Shown one piece after another: positions 25,674 through 34,521 of a stretch of DNA of 64,000 nt. Made by a program: the position numbers and the translations under genes. The notes under the pieces are model-generated. The model worked only from the letters and a program-made list of their open reading frames with translations, was not told the DNA's origin and made no database searches. Positions within the stretch are counted from its first letter, which is position 1; each line of letters begins with the position of its first letter. The DNA comes from Rhodohalobacter mucosus (GTDB taxonomy: Bacteria > Bacteroidota > Rhodothermia > Balneolales > Balneolaceae), in NCBI RefSeq assembly GCF_003150675.1, contig NZ_QGGB01000003.1:248001-312000 (forward strand), read 5' to 3'.

Positions 25674-26264
25674 ATGATTTTAATTATCGACAATTATGAC
25701 TCTTTCACCTATAACCTGGTACACATTGTAGCCGGTGTAACCGATGAGTACCGTGTAATCCGGAACGATGATCTGACCATTGAGGAGATCCGGGAGTTAA
25801 AACCCAATAAAATCCTGATTTCGCCCGGCCCGGGCCGTCCCGAGGATGCAGGCGTATCCGAAGAGGTTATCCGTGAACTGGGTCCTGACATTCCGGTTCT
25901 GGGCGTCTGCCTTGGGCATCAGGCGATCGGACAGGTATTTGGAGCACGTGTGGTTCATGCGCCCAGCCTGATGCATGGTAAAACATCGGAAGTGTTCCAC
26001 GACAGACAGACAATTTACGAAGATGTACCAGACGGGTTCACTGCAACACGCTATCACTCGCTCGCGCTCGACCCTGATTCCGTGCCGGAAGATCAGCTTA
26101 CCATTACATCGACCACGAAAGACGGCGTGATAATGGGTGTTCGCCATAAAATCTATCCCATAGAGGGGATACAATTTCATCCGGAGAGTATTCTGACGGT
26201 TGAGGGACCAAAAATTGTGAGAAACTGGTTGCAGAAATCCCTTGAAAAAGCTGCAGTCGGTTAG
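25674..26264 (+). CDS. trpG: anthranilate synthase component II (glutamine amidotransferase)
   Basis: 196 residues. Supplies ammonia from glutamine to TrpE. Class I amidotransferase with the nucleophile in GVCLGHQAIG (Cys at about residue 81) and the His/Glu pair in IQFHPESILT near the C-terminus. The N-terminus IIDNYDSFTYNLVHIV is typical of TrpG/PabA. Because trpE is in the same operon and no pabB is near, TrpG is the better call. It may also serve folate synthesis, as in many bacteria. Its end overlaps the longest trpD frame. Confidence 0.95.
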   Translation: MILIIDNYDSFTYNLVHIVAGVTDEYRVIRNDDLTIEEIRELKPNKILISPGPGRPEDAGVSEEVIRELGPDIPVLGVCLGHQAIGQVFGARVVHAPSLMHGKTSEVFHDRQTIYEDVPDGFTATRYHSLALDPDSVPEDQLTITSTTKDGVIMGVRHKIYPIEGIQFHPESILTVEGPKIVRNWLQKSLEKAAVG

Positions 26265-27366
26265 AATCGTCACAGCAGATGTGAAGAAAGAAAAGTCAAA
26301 TTTAAGAAGCGTTATCGTGTCACATACATTTACAGAGTATCTGGAAATCATCTCACTGGGTGAAAACCTCACTGAAGAACAGGCTATGGATGCAATGAAG
26401 CAGATTCTTGAAGGCCGTGTATCGGGTGAAGAGGTAGCTGCTTTTTTAATGGGAATGCGTGCCAAGGGAGAGACGGTTACGGAGCTTACAGGGTTTGTCA
26501 GACAGATGCGTGAGGAAGCCGTGAATGTGGATGTTGACACAGGAGGAGCCGTTGATCTCTGTGGTACGGGCGGCGACAAATCGGGTACGTTCAATATATC
26601 CACAGCCGCCATGTTTGTGGTGGCCGGGACCGGCGTGCCTGTGCTGAAACACGGAAACCGGTCTGTATCAAGTAAAAGCGGCAGCTTTGACGTGCTTGAG
26701 GAACTGGGAGCCGCTGCGAATCTACAGAAGGATCAAACCGAAGCACTTTTTAACGAGACGGGGATGGCTTTTATGTTCGCCCCCAACTTTCACCCCGCAC
26801 TGAAATATGTTATGCCGGCCCGGAAAGCGCTGAAGCTTCGCACCTTTTTTAACATGTTGGGACCGCTGCTGAATCCTGCGGATGTCAGAAATCAGGTAAT
26901 AGGAGCATTCAGCAAAGATGCTGCCGCACATATGATCCAAATTCTGGGAAATCTGCAAACCGAAAGTGCATTCACCCTCAGTTCGCATGACGGCCTGGAT
27001 GAGGTAAGCCTGACATCTCAAAGTGAAATTTTTGAACTGAAGTCGCACCTTTCACGGGGTGCAACCACGTTTGATCCCCGCTCCCTTGGGTATGAACTGG
27101 TGGAACCGGAAGAGTTACTTGGCGGGGATGCGAAAGTGAACGCAGAAATTATTCGAAGTATTCTGAACGGCAGTTCCACAGAAGCACAGCGAAATATTGT
27201 TGAAATGAATGCGGCCTTTGCGGTACACGTTTCAGGTGCTGCCGGTACCCTCGAAGAGGCAAAAGCCAGGGCTGAAAAAAGCCTTGATTCCGGTGAAGCC
27301 GAAAAAAAACTGAACCTCTTTGTGAAAGAATCCAAAAAAGTTGAAAACCTGGTAAATAAACAATGA
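26242..27366 (+). CDS. trpD: anthranilate phosphoribosyltransferase
   Basis: Transfers phosphoribosyl from PRPP to anthranilate. Key loop DLCGTGGDKSGTFNIST (PRPP site), plus KHGNRSVSSKSGSFDVLEELG and FMFAPNFHPALKYVMPARK. The longest frame (374 residues) overlaps trpG by 23 bases and has an extra N-terminus. The family usually has about 340 residues, so an in-frame GTG at 26317 (SHTFTEYLEIISLGENLTEEQA, 349 residues) or GTG at 26281 is a likelier start. Next is trpC, 48 bases on. Confidence 0.94.
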   Translation: MKKLQSVRIVTADVKKEKSNLRSVIVSHTFTEYLEIISLGENLTEEQAMDAMKQILEGRVSGEEVAAFLMGMRAKGETVTELTGFVRQMREEAVNVDVDTGGAVDLCGTGGDKSGTFNISTAAMFVVAGTGVPVLKHGNRSVSSKSGSFDVLEELGAAANLQKDQTEALFNETGMAFMFAPNFHPALKYVMPARKALKLRTFFNMLGPLLNPADVRNQVIGAFSKDAAAHMIQILGNLQTESAFTLSSHDGLDEVSLTSQSEIFELKSHLSRGATTFDPRSLGYELVEPEELLGGDAKVNAEIIRSILNGSSTEAQRNIVEMNAAFAVHVSGAAGTLEEAKARAEKSLDSGEAEKKLNLFVKESKKVENLVNKQ

Positions 27367-27414
27367 CTGCTTCAACTTTTGCATATTTAGAATGACGTAT
27401 TGATTGGCTGACAA

Positions 27415-28224
27415 ATGAACATTCTGCAGAAAATTACAGATCAGACCCGGGAGGACCTTGGGAGACGAAAACGAAAGATCTCACTCAGGGATTTTGAGTC
27501 GTTCGAGTTATATGAAAAGCCCGGAAAATCTTTTAATGACGCACTGAGAAAGGAAGGCAGCGTATCCGTTATAGCCGAAGTAAAAAAAGCGTCTCCATCA
27601 AAAGGAATCATACGAAGGGATTTTGACCCTTTACATGTCGCTGAAGCATACGTTCAAAACGGTGCCTCCGCGATATCCGTACTTACCGACGAGCCATTTT
27701 TTAAAGGTTCTTTAACCTATCTGGAAATGATCTCAAAAATATCCCCTTTGCCGCTTCTTCGAAAGGATTTTATCGTGGATCCTTACCAGGTTAAAGAGGC
27801 AAGGGCTTATGGTGCGGATGCAGTGCTGCTGATTGCAACAATTTACGGGGGTAATCAGCTATCTGAACTTCTTTCGGCTGCAAAAGAATTTCAGGTGGAG
27901 GCACTGGTTGAGTTTTACCATGAGAATGAGATGAATGATGTTAATTGGAATGAAATTGATATTGCAGGTGTAAACAACCGCGATCTTTCTACGTTCGATG
28001 TTGATCTGCATCGTGGCGTAAGCTTGTTGCAGAAAACTCCTGATCACGTTGTCAGGGTATCGGAAAGCGGCATACATAAACCGGGTGACCTGAACGTGCT
28101 CTACAATAACGGAATTCACTCTGCCCTGATAGGAGAGCATTTTATGCGACAGCCCGATGTTGGCGAAGCCTTGAAAAAGTTACTGGCAGAGTTTGAGGAA
28201 CTGAAATCCGACGCGTATAAGTAA
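27415..28224 (+). CDS. trpC: indole-3-glycerol phosphate synthase
   Basis: 269 residues, a TIM barrel closing the indole ring of CdRP. Motifs: SVIAEVKKASPSKGIIRRDFDP (catalytic Lys region), ISVLTDEPFFKGS, LLRKDFIVDPYQVKEARAYGADAVLLI, EALVEFYHENE, GVNNRDLSTF, and VVRVSESGIHKPGD. Not fused to trpF, which follows as a separate gene 54 bases later. Part of the trp operon. Confidence 0.96.
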   Translation: MNILQKITDQTREDLGRRKRKISLRDFESFELYEKPGKSFNDALRKEGSVSVIAEVKKASPSKGIIRRDFDPLHVAEAYVQNGASAISVLTDEPFFKGSLTYLEMISKISPLPLLRKDFIVDPYQVKEARAYGADAVLLIATIYGGNQLSELLSAAKEFQVEALVEFYHENEMNDVNWNEIDIAGVNNRDLSTFDVDLHRGVSLLQKTPDHVVRVSESGIHKPGDLNVLYNNGIHSALIGEHFMRQPDVGEALKKLLAEFEELKSDAYK

Positions 28225-28278
28225 TTCAAAATGATCACAGGCACGCACCAAAAGCACTAAAAAAAGTTGTAAAAGCAT

Positions 28279-28944
28279 ATGTTCGCAGACCCTGAAAACA
28301 GAACAAAAGTTAAAATATGCGGGCTTACCACACTTGAAGATGCACGATTCTCTTCCGGTGCGCTGGCCGATTTTCTCGGATTCATATTCTATCCTGATAG
28401 CCCGCGTTATATTGAACCGGCGAAAGCAGGAGCCATCATCAACTGGATTGAAGGCCCGGATAAAGTAGGTGTTTTTGTAAATCAGCCCCTTGACGACGTG
28501 AACAGCATTGCAAGACAAACCGGAGTAGATCTTGTTCAGCTCCACGGAAACGAATCGCCTGAATATTGCGAACTTGTTGAAAAACCGGTTATCAAAGCTT
28601 TCCACATTACACCGGATAAATCGGAAGCCGATTTGAAAGAGGAGATAGAGGCCTATGCTGACATCGCAGACTACTATCTTTTTGATTCAAAAACAGACAG
28701 ACTTTGGGGCGGAACGGGAAAAGCGTTTAACTGGCAAATTCTCAAAGGGATTACGGATGAAAAACCCTTTTTTCTTTCAGGCGGACTAAACACGCATAAT
28801 ATCAGTGAAGCCATTAAAACCGTAAAGCCGTTTGCTGTTGACCTCTCAAGCGGCCTGGAGGAATCGCCCGGACTTAAGGATTTTGACAAGATTGAAGCTT
28901 TTTTCGAGGAGATGAGAGGTATTTGGGAAGAACAGGAACTTTAA
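28279..28944 (+). CDS. trpF: phosphoribosylanthranilate isomerase
   Basis: 221 residues. Amadori rearrangement of PRA to CdRP. TIM barrel with the catalytic cysteine in VKICGLTTLEDA (residue about 15), FLGFIFYPDSPRYI, KVGVFVNQPLDDV, DLVQLHGNESPEYC, the catalytic Asp in YYLFDSKTDRLWGGTGKAFNW, and FLSGGLN. The length is normal. An 82-base gap with a perfect 15-base inverted repeat separates it from trpB. Confidence 0.95.
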   Translation: MFADPENRTKVKICGLTTLEDARFSSGALADFLGFIFYPDSPRYIEPAKAGAIINWIEGPDKVGVFVNQPLDDVNSIARQTGVDLVQLHGNESPEYCELVEKPVIKAFHITPDKSEADLKEEIEAYADIADYYLFDSKTDRLWGGTGKAFNWQILKGITDEKPFFLSGGLNTHNISEAIKTVKPFAVDLSSGLEESPGLKDFDKIEAFFEEMRGIWEEQEL

Positions 28945-28953
28945 AACAGATTT

Positions 28954-29021
28954 GAGTCATGAGTATTGAGATGTAAGAGATCACCCCAATACTCATGACT
29001 CCGGACTCAAGACTCAAGACT
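28954..29021. repeat. 15-base inverted repeat and period-7 array before trpB
   Basis: GAGTCATGAGTATTG (28954-28968) and CAATACTCATGACTC (28987-29001) are perfect reverse complements around an 18-base loop. The right side continues in 7-base units (CAATACT, CATGACT, CCGGACT, CAAGACT, CAAGACT, 28987-29021). The left side also shows the period (TTGAGTC, ATGAGTA, TTGAGAT). The array stops 5 bases before the trpB ATG. With only a few T in its downstream flank it does not look like a terminator. Confidence 0.78.
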
Positions 29022-29026
29022 AAACC

Positions 29027-30238
29027 ATGAAATACACAGCACCAGATAAGAAAGGATATTTCGGAAAGTATGGCGGAAAATTTGTGCCCGAGATACTTAT
29101 CCCGGCTCTCGAAGAGCTTGAGGAAGCGTACAATGAAACCCAGAACGATCCGGTATTTCAAAAGGAGTATCACGATCTGCTTCAGGAATATGTTGGCAGG
29201 CCCACCAAGCTCACCTATGCAAATCGGCTAACCGATCACTATGGACGTGCAAAGATCTATCTGAAGAGAGAGGATCTATGCCATACGGGAGCACATAAGA
29301 TAAACAATGCCATCGGGCAGCTTTTACTGGCGATGAAAATGGGCAAAAACAGAATTATTGCTGAAACCGGTGCAGGTCAGCACGGGGTTGCAACAGCCAC
29401 GGCTTGTGCCAAGTTCGGGTTCGATTGTGTGATCTATATGGGAGCGGAAGATATGGAGCGCCAGAAACTGAATGTGGACCGTATGCGTCTTCTGGGTGCT
29501 GAGGTACGGTCTGTAGAGAGCGGCTCCAAAACCCTGAAGGATGCAACCAACGAGGCTATACGCGATTGGGTAACCAACGTTGAAAACACGTTTTACATAA
29601 TCGGATCGGTTGTAGGCCCTCATCCTTATCCAATGATGACCCGCAACTTTCACAGGGTAATTGGTGAGGAGACGAAAAGCCAGTTGCAAAAAATGGAAGC
29701 AAGAGATCCTGACTATCTTATTGCCTGCGTGGGTGGTGGGAGTAATGCCATAGGTTTTTTCTACCCGTTTATTGAGGATGAAAACGTGAAAATGATTGGC
29801 GTTGAGGCGGCAGGTCTCGGTGCAGATACAGATCAGACGGCAGCCACTCTTACAAAGGGAACACCGGGTGTGCTGCACGGTTCCATGAGCTATCTGCTCC
29901 ACGATACAGAGGGACAGATTCAGCTTGCGCACTCCATCAGTGCAGGACTGGATTATCCCGGTATAGGTCCGGAACACTCTTTTTTGCACGACACAAAAAG
30001 AGTTCATTACTATGGTGTAACGGATCAACAGGCCATGAATGCGGTGAAGCTTGTATCGGAGACTGAAGGAATAATTCCCGCAATTGAGACCGCACATGCG
30101 TTTGCATACCTTGACACGCTGATGCCGCTTACCCAAAGGGATGAAATCGTGGTTGTGAACTGTTCTGGCAGGGGTGATAAAGACATGAAAACCATATCAG
30201 AGTGGTTCCGAAATCAACAGGGTCCGGCAGAGGGTTAA
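29027..30238 (+). CDS. trpB: tryptophan synthase beta chain
   Basis: 403 residues. PLP enzyme joining indole and serine to tryptophan. PLP lysine in [18 protein letters not shown] (Lys at about residue 92), [12 protein letters not shown], the serine/glycine phosphate loop [16 protein letters not shown], and [14 protein letters not shown] (TrpB1 type, with ammonia- and indole-tunnel partners for TrpA). The length is normal, and trpA follows about 90 bases on. The start is the first ATG after the array and gives the typical [22 protein letters not shown]-terminus. Confidence 0.97.
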   Translation: MKYTAPDKKGYFGKYGGKFVPEILIPALEELEEAYNETQNDPVFQKEYHDLLQEYVGRPTKLTYANRLTDHYGRAKIYLKREDLCHTGAHKINNAIGQLLLAMKMGKNRIIAETGAGQHGVATATACAKFGFDCVIYMGAEDMERQKLNVDRMRLLGAEVRSVESGSKTLKDATNEAIRDWVTNVENTFYIIGSVVGPHPYPMMTRNFHRVIGEETKSQLQKMEARDPDYLIACVGGGSNAIGFFYPFIEDENVKMIGVEAAGLGADTDQTAATLTKGTPGVLHGSMSYLLHDTEGQIQLAHSISAGLDYPGIGPEHSFLHDTKRVHYYGVTDQQAMNAVKLVSETEGIIPAIETAHAFAYLDTLMPLTQRDEIVVVNCSGRGDKDMKTISEWFRNQQGPAEG

Positions 30239-30328
30239 GGTGAATCCGTTTTAAACATCAATTCCGCTTATTTGCGAAATCATTCTTCAGGAGAATGTAT
30301 TAAACCACTAAAATACAGGTATCAACAG

Positions 30329-31153
30329 ATGGAAATGACCACGAAATCATCCCGTATACAAAACGTATTCGACAACCGAACGGGTGAGGAGAAAATCATG
30401 TCTCTTTTCATCACGGCCGGATACCCGGATCTGGAATCGACTGTAGACCTGATTCTGGGATTCGAAAAGAACGGTGCAGATCTCATTGAACTCGGAATGC
30501 CTTTCAGTGATCCGCTGGCCGACGGCCCCACTATTCAGTATGCCAGTAACGTGGCAATCAAAAACGGCATAACCATGAAGAGGATTTTTGACATGGTTCG
30601 TGCGGTGAGAAAAGAGTCGGATATACCGATTATTTTGATGGGCTACATAAACCCGGTGATACGATTCGGAGTGCAAGACTTCTGCAGGGAAGCTGCTGAA
30701 GCGGGTGTTGACGGTCTCATCATACCGGATGCACCCCTTGAAGAGTCATCCATTATTTCGAAAGAAGCCAAAGACAATGGGCTTGACATCATTTACCTCG
30801 TAGCACCCAACTCCACAGATGAGAGAATGAAGAGGGTGGATGCACAGAGCAGTGGATTCGTATACTGTGTATCCGTAACCGGTGTAACAGGTGCAAGAAG
30901 CGGTGAGGAGGTGGCTAAATCGGTAGAAAAATTTATCGAACGGGTGAAGGAAAATGTTAAAATAAATCCAAAGCTGGTTGGTTTTGGTATCAAAAGCCAT
31001 GATGATGCAAAGATGATAGCCAGGGAAACCGACGGTTTTATTGTTGGCAGTGCTCTGATCGATGCTATCCGGAAAGACTATCCGGATCAAGAATGGATGG
31101 CAAACGTATTTGCGTTTGTGAAAGAACTCAAATATGGAAATATTGAAGGATAA
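30329..31153 (+). CDS. trpA: tryptophan synthase alpha chain
   Basis: 274 residues from the ATG at 30329. Cleaves indole-3-glycerol phosphate to indole and passes it to TrpB. Motifs: SLFITAGYPD, ADLIELGMPFSDPLADGPTIQYAS (catalytic Glu and Asp), ILMGYINPVIRFG, GVDGLIIPDAPLEES, and GFVYCVSVTGVTGAR. The frame is open to 30272, but the 19 extra residues do not resemble the family, whose N-terminus matches RIQNVFDNRTGEEKIM. It is the last biosynthetic gene of the trp operon. Confidence 0.95.
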   Translation: MEMTTKSSRIQNVFDNRTGEEKIMSLFITAGYPDLESTVDLILGFEKNGADLIELGMPFSDPLADGPTIQYASNVAIKNGITMKRIFDMVRAVRKESDIPIILMGYINPVIRFGVQDFCREAAEAGVDGLIIPDAPLEESSIISKEAKDNGLDIIYLVAPNSTDERMKRVDAQSSGFVYCVSVTGVTGARSGEEVAKSVEKFIERVKENVKINPKLVGFGIKSHDDAKMIARETDGFIVGSALIDAIRKDYPDQEWMANVFAFVKELKYGNIEG

Positions 31154-31172
31154 ACACTATTATAATACTAGT

Positions 31173-32291
31173 ATGAAAAAAGCACTGTTTTTAATTCCTG
31201 TATTGGGGGCTTTTATTCTGGCTTCCTGTGAGAGTGATTACCGTCCGGCCTCTATAGGCAGCATGGATGAGATCATTGTTGTGATGGATTCCACTTCATG
31301 GGACAGCGAAACTGCTCTGGCGATTGAAGAAACATTTGGTGCTCCAATCCGCACAATACCCTATCCGATAGAACCGAAGTACAAACTCACCTACAGGGAT
31401 TTTCGAACCAACGATCAGCTGGACAGGATCCAAGAGTTTAAGAACATCATTTTTGCAGCACCTATCGATTCAGAAAACAATATAGCCAGCTTTATCCGGG
31501 CTATACTGAGTGATGATGTGGAAAACCGTGTGCGTTCCGGCGACAGTTTCGCTTTTCCGCTGGAGGATCAGTGGATGAGGGATCAATGGACGTTAATACT
31601 CAGCTCAACCAGCGATCAGGAACTGGCGGAGAAAATAAGAAATGCGGACCAGTCCCTGGTCGGCCATCTGGAGTCAAGAAGCATCGACCGGCGCACAGCT
31701 GAAGTGTACAGAAGGGGAGAACAAACCGATCTGAATGAAATGCTTTGGGATAATTACGGATGGCAGGTAAGAATGCAGCACGATTACATCCCCGTAATTG
31801 ACACAACGGATGCGGTTGTATTTGCAAGGTATCTGCCGGATAACAACAGAAGAATGTGGGCCTGGTGGGCCGATGAGATCAGTGATTTTTCCGTGGTTGA
31901 TCAGGAATGGATCAACACAAAGCGTGATTCGCTGATGCAAATATATATGCAGGGAGAAAGAGACAGTTCGTACGTAACCACAGACTATCGCCGGCCAATT
32001 GAAATGACGGCCGTGGAGAGGGACGATCGAATTGTGGGATATGAAACGATGGGCATGTGGCAAATGGTAGGCAATTTTATGGGAGGCCCGTTTGTGAACT
32101 TCACCTACTTTGACCCCGAAACAGAGCGGCTGTTTATGGTAGAGTACTGGCAGTTTGCTCCCGGAGTAAACAAGCGCCGGTTCATTCGTCAGTTCCAGGC
32201 AATGGGACGGACCTTTGAGGCTGACTCAACCTGGAATACAAATCAACAGGATGAACAACCCGTCGCAAATGCAATATCGGTAAGAGACTAA
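31173..32291 (+). CDS. DUF4837 lipoprotein
   Basis: 372 residues from the ATG at 31173, chosen because it opens a lipoprotein signal (KKALFLIPVLGAFILASC). The longer frame from 31134 would overlap trpA. The mature part (MDEIIVVMDSTSWDSE..., RDFRTNDQLDRIQEFKNIIFAAPID, FARYLPDNNRRMWAWWADEISDF, VEYWQFAPGVNKRRFIRQFQAM) matches the DUF4837 family, which is confined largely to Bacteroidota and relatives and has no known function. It starts 19 bases after trpA and may be co-transcribed with it. Convergent with purC. Confidence 0.82.
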   Translation: MKKALFLIPVLGAFILASCESDYRPASIGSMDEIIVVMDSTSWDSETALAIEETFGAPIRTIPYPIEPKYKLTYRDFRTNDQLDRIQEFKNIIFAAPIDSENNIASFIRAILSDDVENRVRSGDSFAFPLEDQWMRDQWTLILSSTSDQELAEKIRNADQSLVGHLESRSIDRRTAEVYRRGEQTDLNEMLWDNYGWQVRMQHDYIPVIDTTDAVVFARYLPDNNRRMWAWWADEISDFSVVDQEWINTKRDSLMQIYMQGERDSSYVTTDYRRPIEMTAVERDDRIVGYETMGMWQMVGNFMGGPFVNFTYFDPETERLFMVEYWQFAPGVNKRRFIRQFQAMGRTFEADSTWNTNQQDEQPVANAISVRD

Positions 32292-32340
32292 TTGGCGGTG
32301 CATTTACTCAGTAGACCGATTTGACTGATTTCGGGCAGTT

Positions 32341-33306
32341 TTACTTTTGATTCTCCAGATATGCCTTGAAAATCCCGTCAAGCGTTGTATCAAAGTCACT
32401 GACCGGAACCGGCGTAAAAGGCGACCCCGTTAAGGTAGAGAACAGTTCCGCATAGCGCTGATAAATACTCCATCGGAACGAATCCGGCAGGTCGGGCAGT
32501 GTTTGGCCTTCAAGGCCCTGAAAACCGTGTTCCATAAGCCATTCTCTGAGAAACTCTTTCGATAACTGTTTTTGGGGTTTGCCCTCCTCCAGTCTGCGTT
32601 CATATCCGTCAGCATAGAAGTACCTTGAAGAGTCGGAGGTATGAACCTCGTCAATCAGCGTAAGTTCACCTTTGTAGAGCCCGAATTCATACTTGGTATC
32701 CACCAGAATCAACCCCTGTTCGGCGGCTACGCGGGTACCTCTTTCAAAAAGCCTGAATGCGGTGTTGCGTATCTGGCTCCAGAGTTCCGGTTCAACGATT
32801 CCTCTCTCAAGTATTTCCTCTTCCGCGATATCCTCATCATGGCCTTCGGTTGCCTTGGTTGCGGGTGTGAGAATAGGCTCATTGAATTTTTCATGTTCTT
32901 TCATCCCCGGAGGCAGCGTTACACCGCAGAGTTCTCTTTTACCTGATTTGTAGGTGCGCCATGCGTGGCCCGTGAGATACCCCCTAACCACAACTTCGAT
33001 GGGTATCAGGTCACAATTCCTGGCAATCGTCACGTTGGGATGCGGTACGTCAATAATATGTACAGGAACAATATCGCGTACCTTATCAAAAGAGAATTCT
33101 GAGAGCCTGTTCAATATCTGCCCTTTAAAGGGGATGGGCTGCTTCATGATGTGGTCAAAAGCCGAGATCCTGTCTGTGACCACAATTCCAAGAATATCCT
33201 CCTGCAGCCGGTAAACGTCTCTTACTTTACCGCGATAGGGCCGTATTGGAGTGGAGGCATGGGTTGATTCAATGCAATTCTCCAGAGCTTCCTGCATTTC
33301 TGCCAT
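32341..33306 (-). CDS. purC: phosphoribosylaminoimidazole-succinocarboxamide synthase (SAICAR synthetase)
   Basis: 321 residues. ATP-dependent joining of CAIR and aspartate in purine synthesis. Motifs: YRGKVRDVYRL, VVTDRISAFDHIMKQPIPFKG, VVRGYLTGHAW, LILVDTKYEFG, and TLIDEVHTSDSSRYF. It is of the longer (about 310-320 residue) type rather than the 240-residue form. It starts 15 bases after the stop of a LacI-type regulator on the same strand, so the two are probably one transcript. Other purine genes are not in the window. Confidence 0.96.
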   Translation of the reverse strand: MAEMQEALENCIESTHASTPIRPYRGKVRDVYRLQEDILGIVVTDRISAFDHIMKQPIPFKGQILNRLSEFSFDKVRDIVPVHIIDVPHPNVTIARNCDLIPIEVVVRGYLTGHAWRTYKSGKRELCGVTLPPGMKEHEKFNEPILTPATKATEGHDEDIAEEEILERGIVEPELWSQIRNTAFRLFERGTRVAAEQGLILVDTKYEFGLYKGELTLIDEVHTSDSSRYFYADGYERRLEEGKPQKQLSKEFLREWLMEHGFQGLEGQTLPDLPDSFRWSIYQRYAELFSTLTGSPFTPVPVSDFDTTLDGIFKAYLENQK

Positions 33307-33321
33307 CTGATCAGTACAGAT

Positions 33322-34350
33322 TTATGATTTTTTAGGGTTGTTCGTTGAATTTCGAACCACGAGAACCGGGTCGATAGTTGTCTGTACTTTTTCGTCGGAT
33401 GGATGGCGGATAATTTCAGCCAGGCGTTTGGTGGCCATCACGCCTACGGAGTACATTTTTTGATCAATGGTGGTTAGATCCAGGTATTTTGTAAACTTGA
33501 TATTGTCGTAACCCATCAGGCCGATATCATCCGGAACCCTGATGCCAAGTTTATTTAGAGCGTGATAGGCACCAATGGCCTGCGTGTCATTTGAACAGAA
33601 TATGGCATCCGGAAAATCACCAAGCTTGTCATATTTGTAGATGGCTTCAAATCCGGCCTCTTCCGTAAATCCTGCATGTTTGGTGCTGTCGCCCGATAGA
33701 ATAAATTTCTCTTCAACCGGCATTTTGAACTCTTTCATGGCATCCAGAAATCCAATTTTCCGGTTATGCGATGCTTTTGTTTTAATGGCAGGTTCAACCA
33801 GGCCGAGACGCTTATATCCCTGTTTAATCAGGTGCTCCCCGGCCATAAATCCGCCCTTCAGGTTATTGAGTTCGAAATAGTCGTAGTTGGGATGTGAACT
33901 GCCAATCAGTACAATCGGTACACCGGAGGAGTCAAGCTGCTTGTGGATATCATCATCAATGTCAATGCTGATGGTGATAATGGTATCGGCCGTTCCCCGG
34001 TTAAAAAAGTTTTCAATTCCTTCCTTGGGGTTTTTGGAGCCTGTGTTGTAGATCACAATATCCAAGTCCATTTCCGCAATCTCATCCTTTACCCCCTTAA
34101 GAACCTCATTGTAGTAGGGTGTCGTAAATGATGGAACGGCTATTGCCAGCATCTGAGGTTCGCGGCTGGCAAGTTTTCGCGCACTCACCTGCGGACGAAA
34201 ATTCAGCTCAGCAATAACTTCATTAACCTTATCCTTGGTCTTTTTTGATACGTTCGGTGAATTATTCAGAACCCTGGAAACGGTGGATATAGCTACCCCG
34301 GCTCTGTTGGCTACCTGGTAAATGGTAATTTTTTTATTTTTAGCTTTCAT
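33322..34350 (-). CDS. LacI-family transcriptional regulator
   Basis: 342 residues. N-terminal helix-turn-helix ITIYQVANRAGVAISTVSRVLN with hinge helix (NFRPQVSARKLASREP), followed by a two-lobed periplasmic-binding-protein-like sensor domain (LAIAVPSFTTPYYNEVLKGV, PDAIFCSNDTQAIGAYHAL, PDDIGLMGYDN). The effector is normally a sugar or a purine. It lies just upstream of purC in the same direction. E. coli PurR is also a LacI member, so a purine role is possible but not shown. It is divergent from phytoene synthase. A candidate operator-like palindrome exists far away before the GH32 gene. Confidence 0.93.
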   Translation of the reverse strand: MKAKNKKITIYQVANRAGVAISTVSRVLNNSPNVSKKTKDKVNEVIAELNFRPQVSARKLASREPQMLAIAVPSFTTPYYNEVLKGVKDEIAEMDLDIVIYNTGSKNPKEGIENFFNRGTADTIITISIDIDDDIHKQLDSSGVPIVLIGSSHPNYDYFELNNLKGGFMAGEHLIKQGYKRLGLVEPAIKTKASHNRKIGFLDAMKEFKMPVEEKFILSGDSTKHAGFTEEAGFEAIYKYDKLGDFPDAIFCSNDTQAIGAYHALNKLGIRVPDDIGLMGYDNIKFTKYLDLTTIDQKMYSVGVMATKRLAEIIRHPSDEKVQTTIDPVLVVRNSTNNPKKS

Positions 34351-34521
34351 CAGGTTAGAGGGCTTGACGGATAAATATTTTATGAATAATGCGGAAAATA
34401 CTTTTAAATATCTTGAAGTTAAAATTACAGTTTAAAATTTATGAGGATGCAAAAATTTGAAGAGCGGGAACTATTTGAGTGATGTTATACATTGCTTATA
34501 CTGTAATTCAACGCGAAGCCT

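Noticed and set aside
28954-29001. 15-base inverted repeat considered as a terminator before trpB
   Set aside because: The right arm is followed by CGGACTCAAG, not a T-run, and trpBA would then lack an evident promoter.
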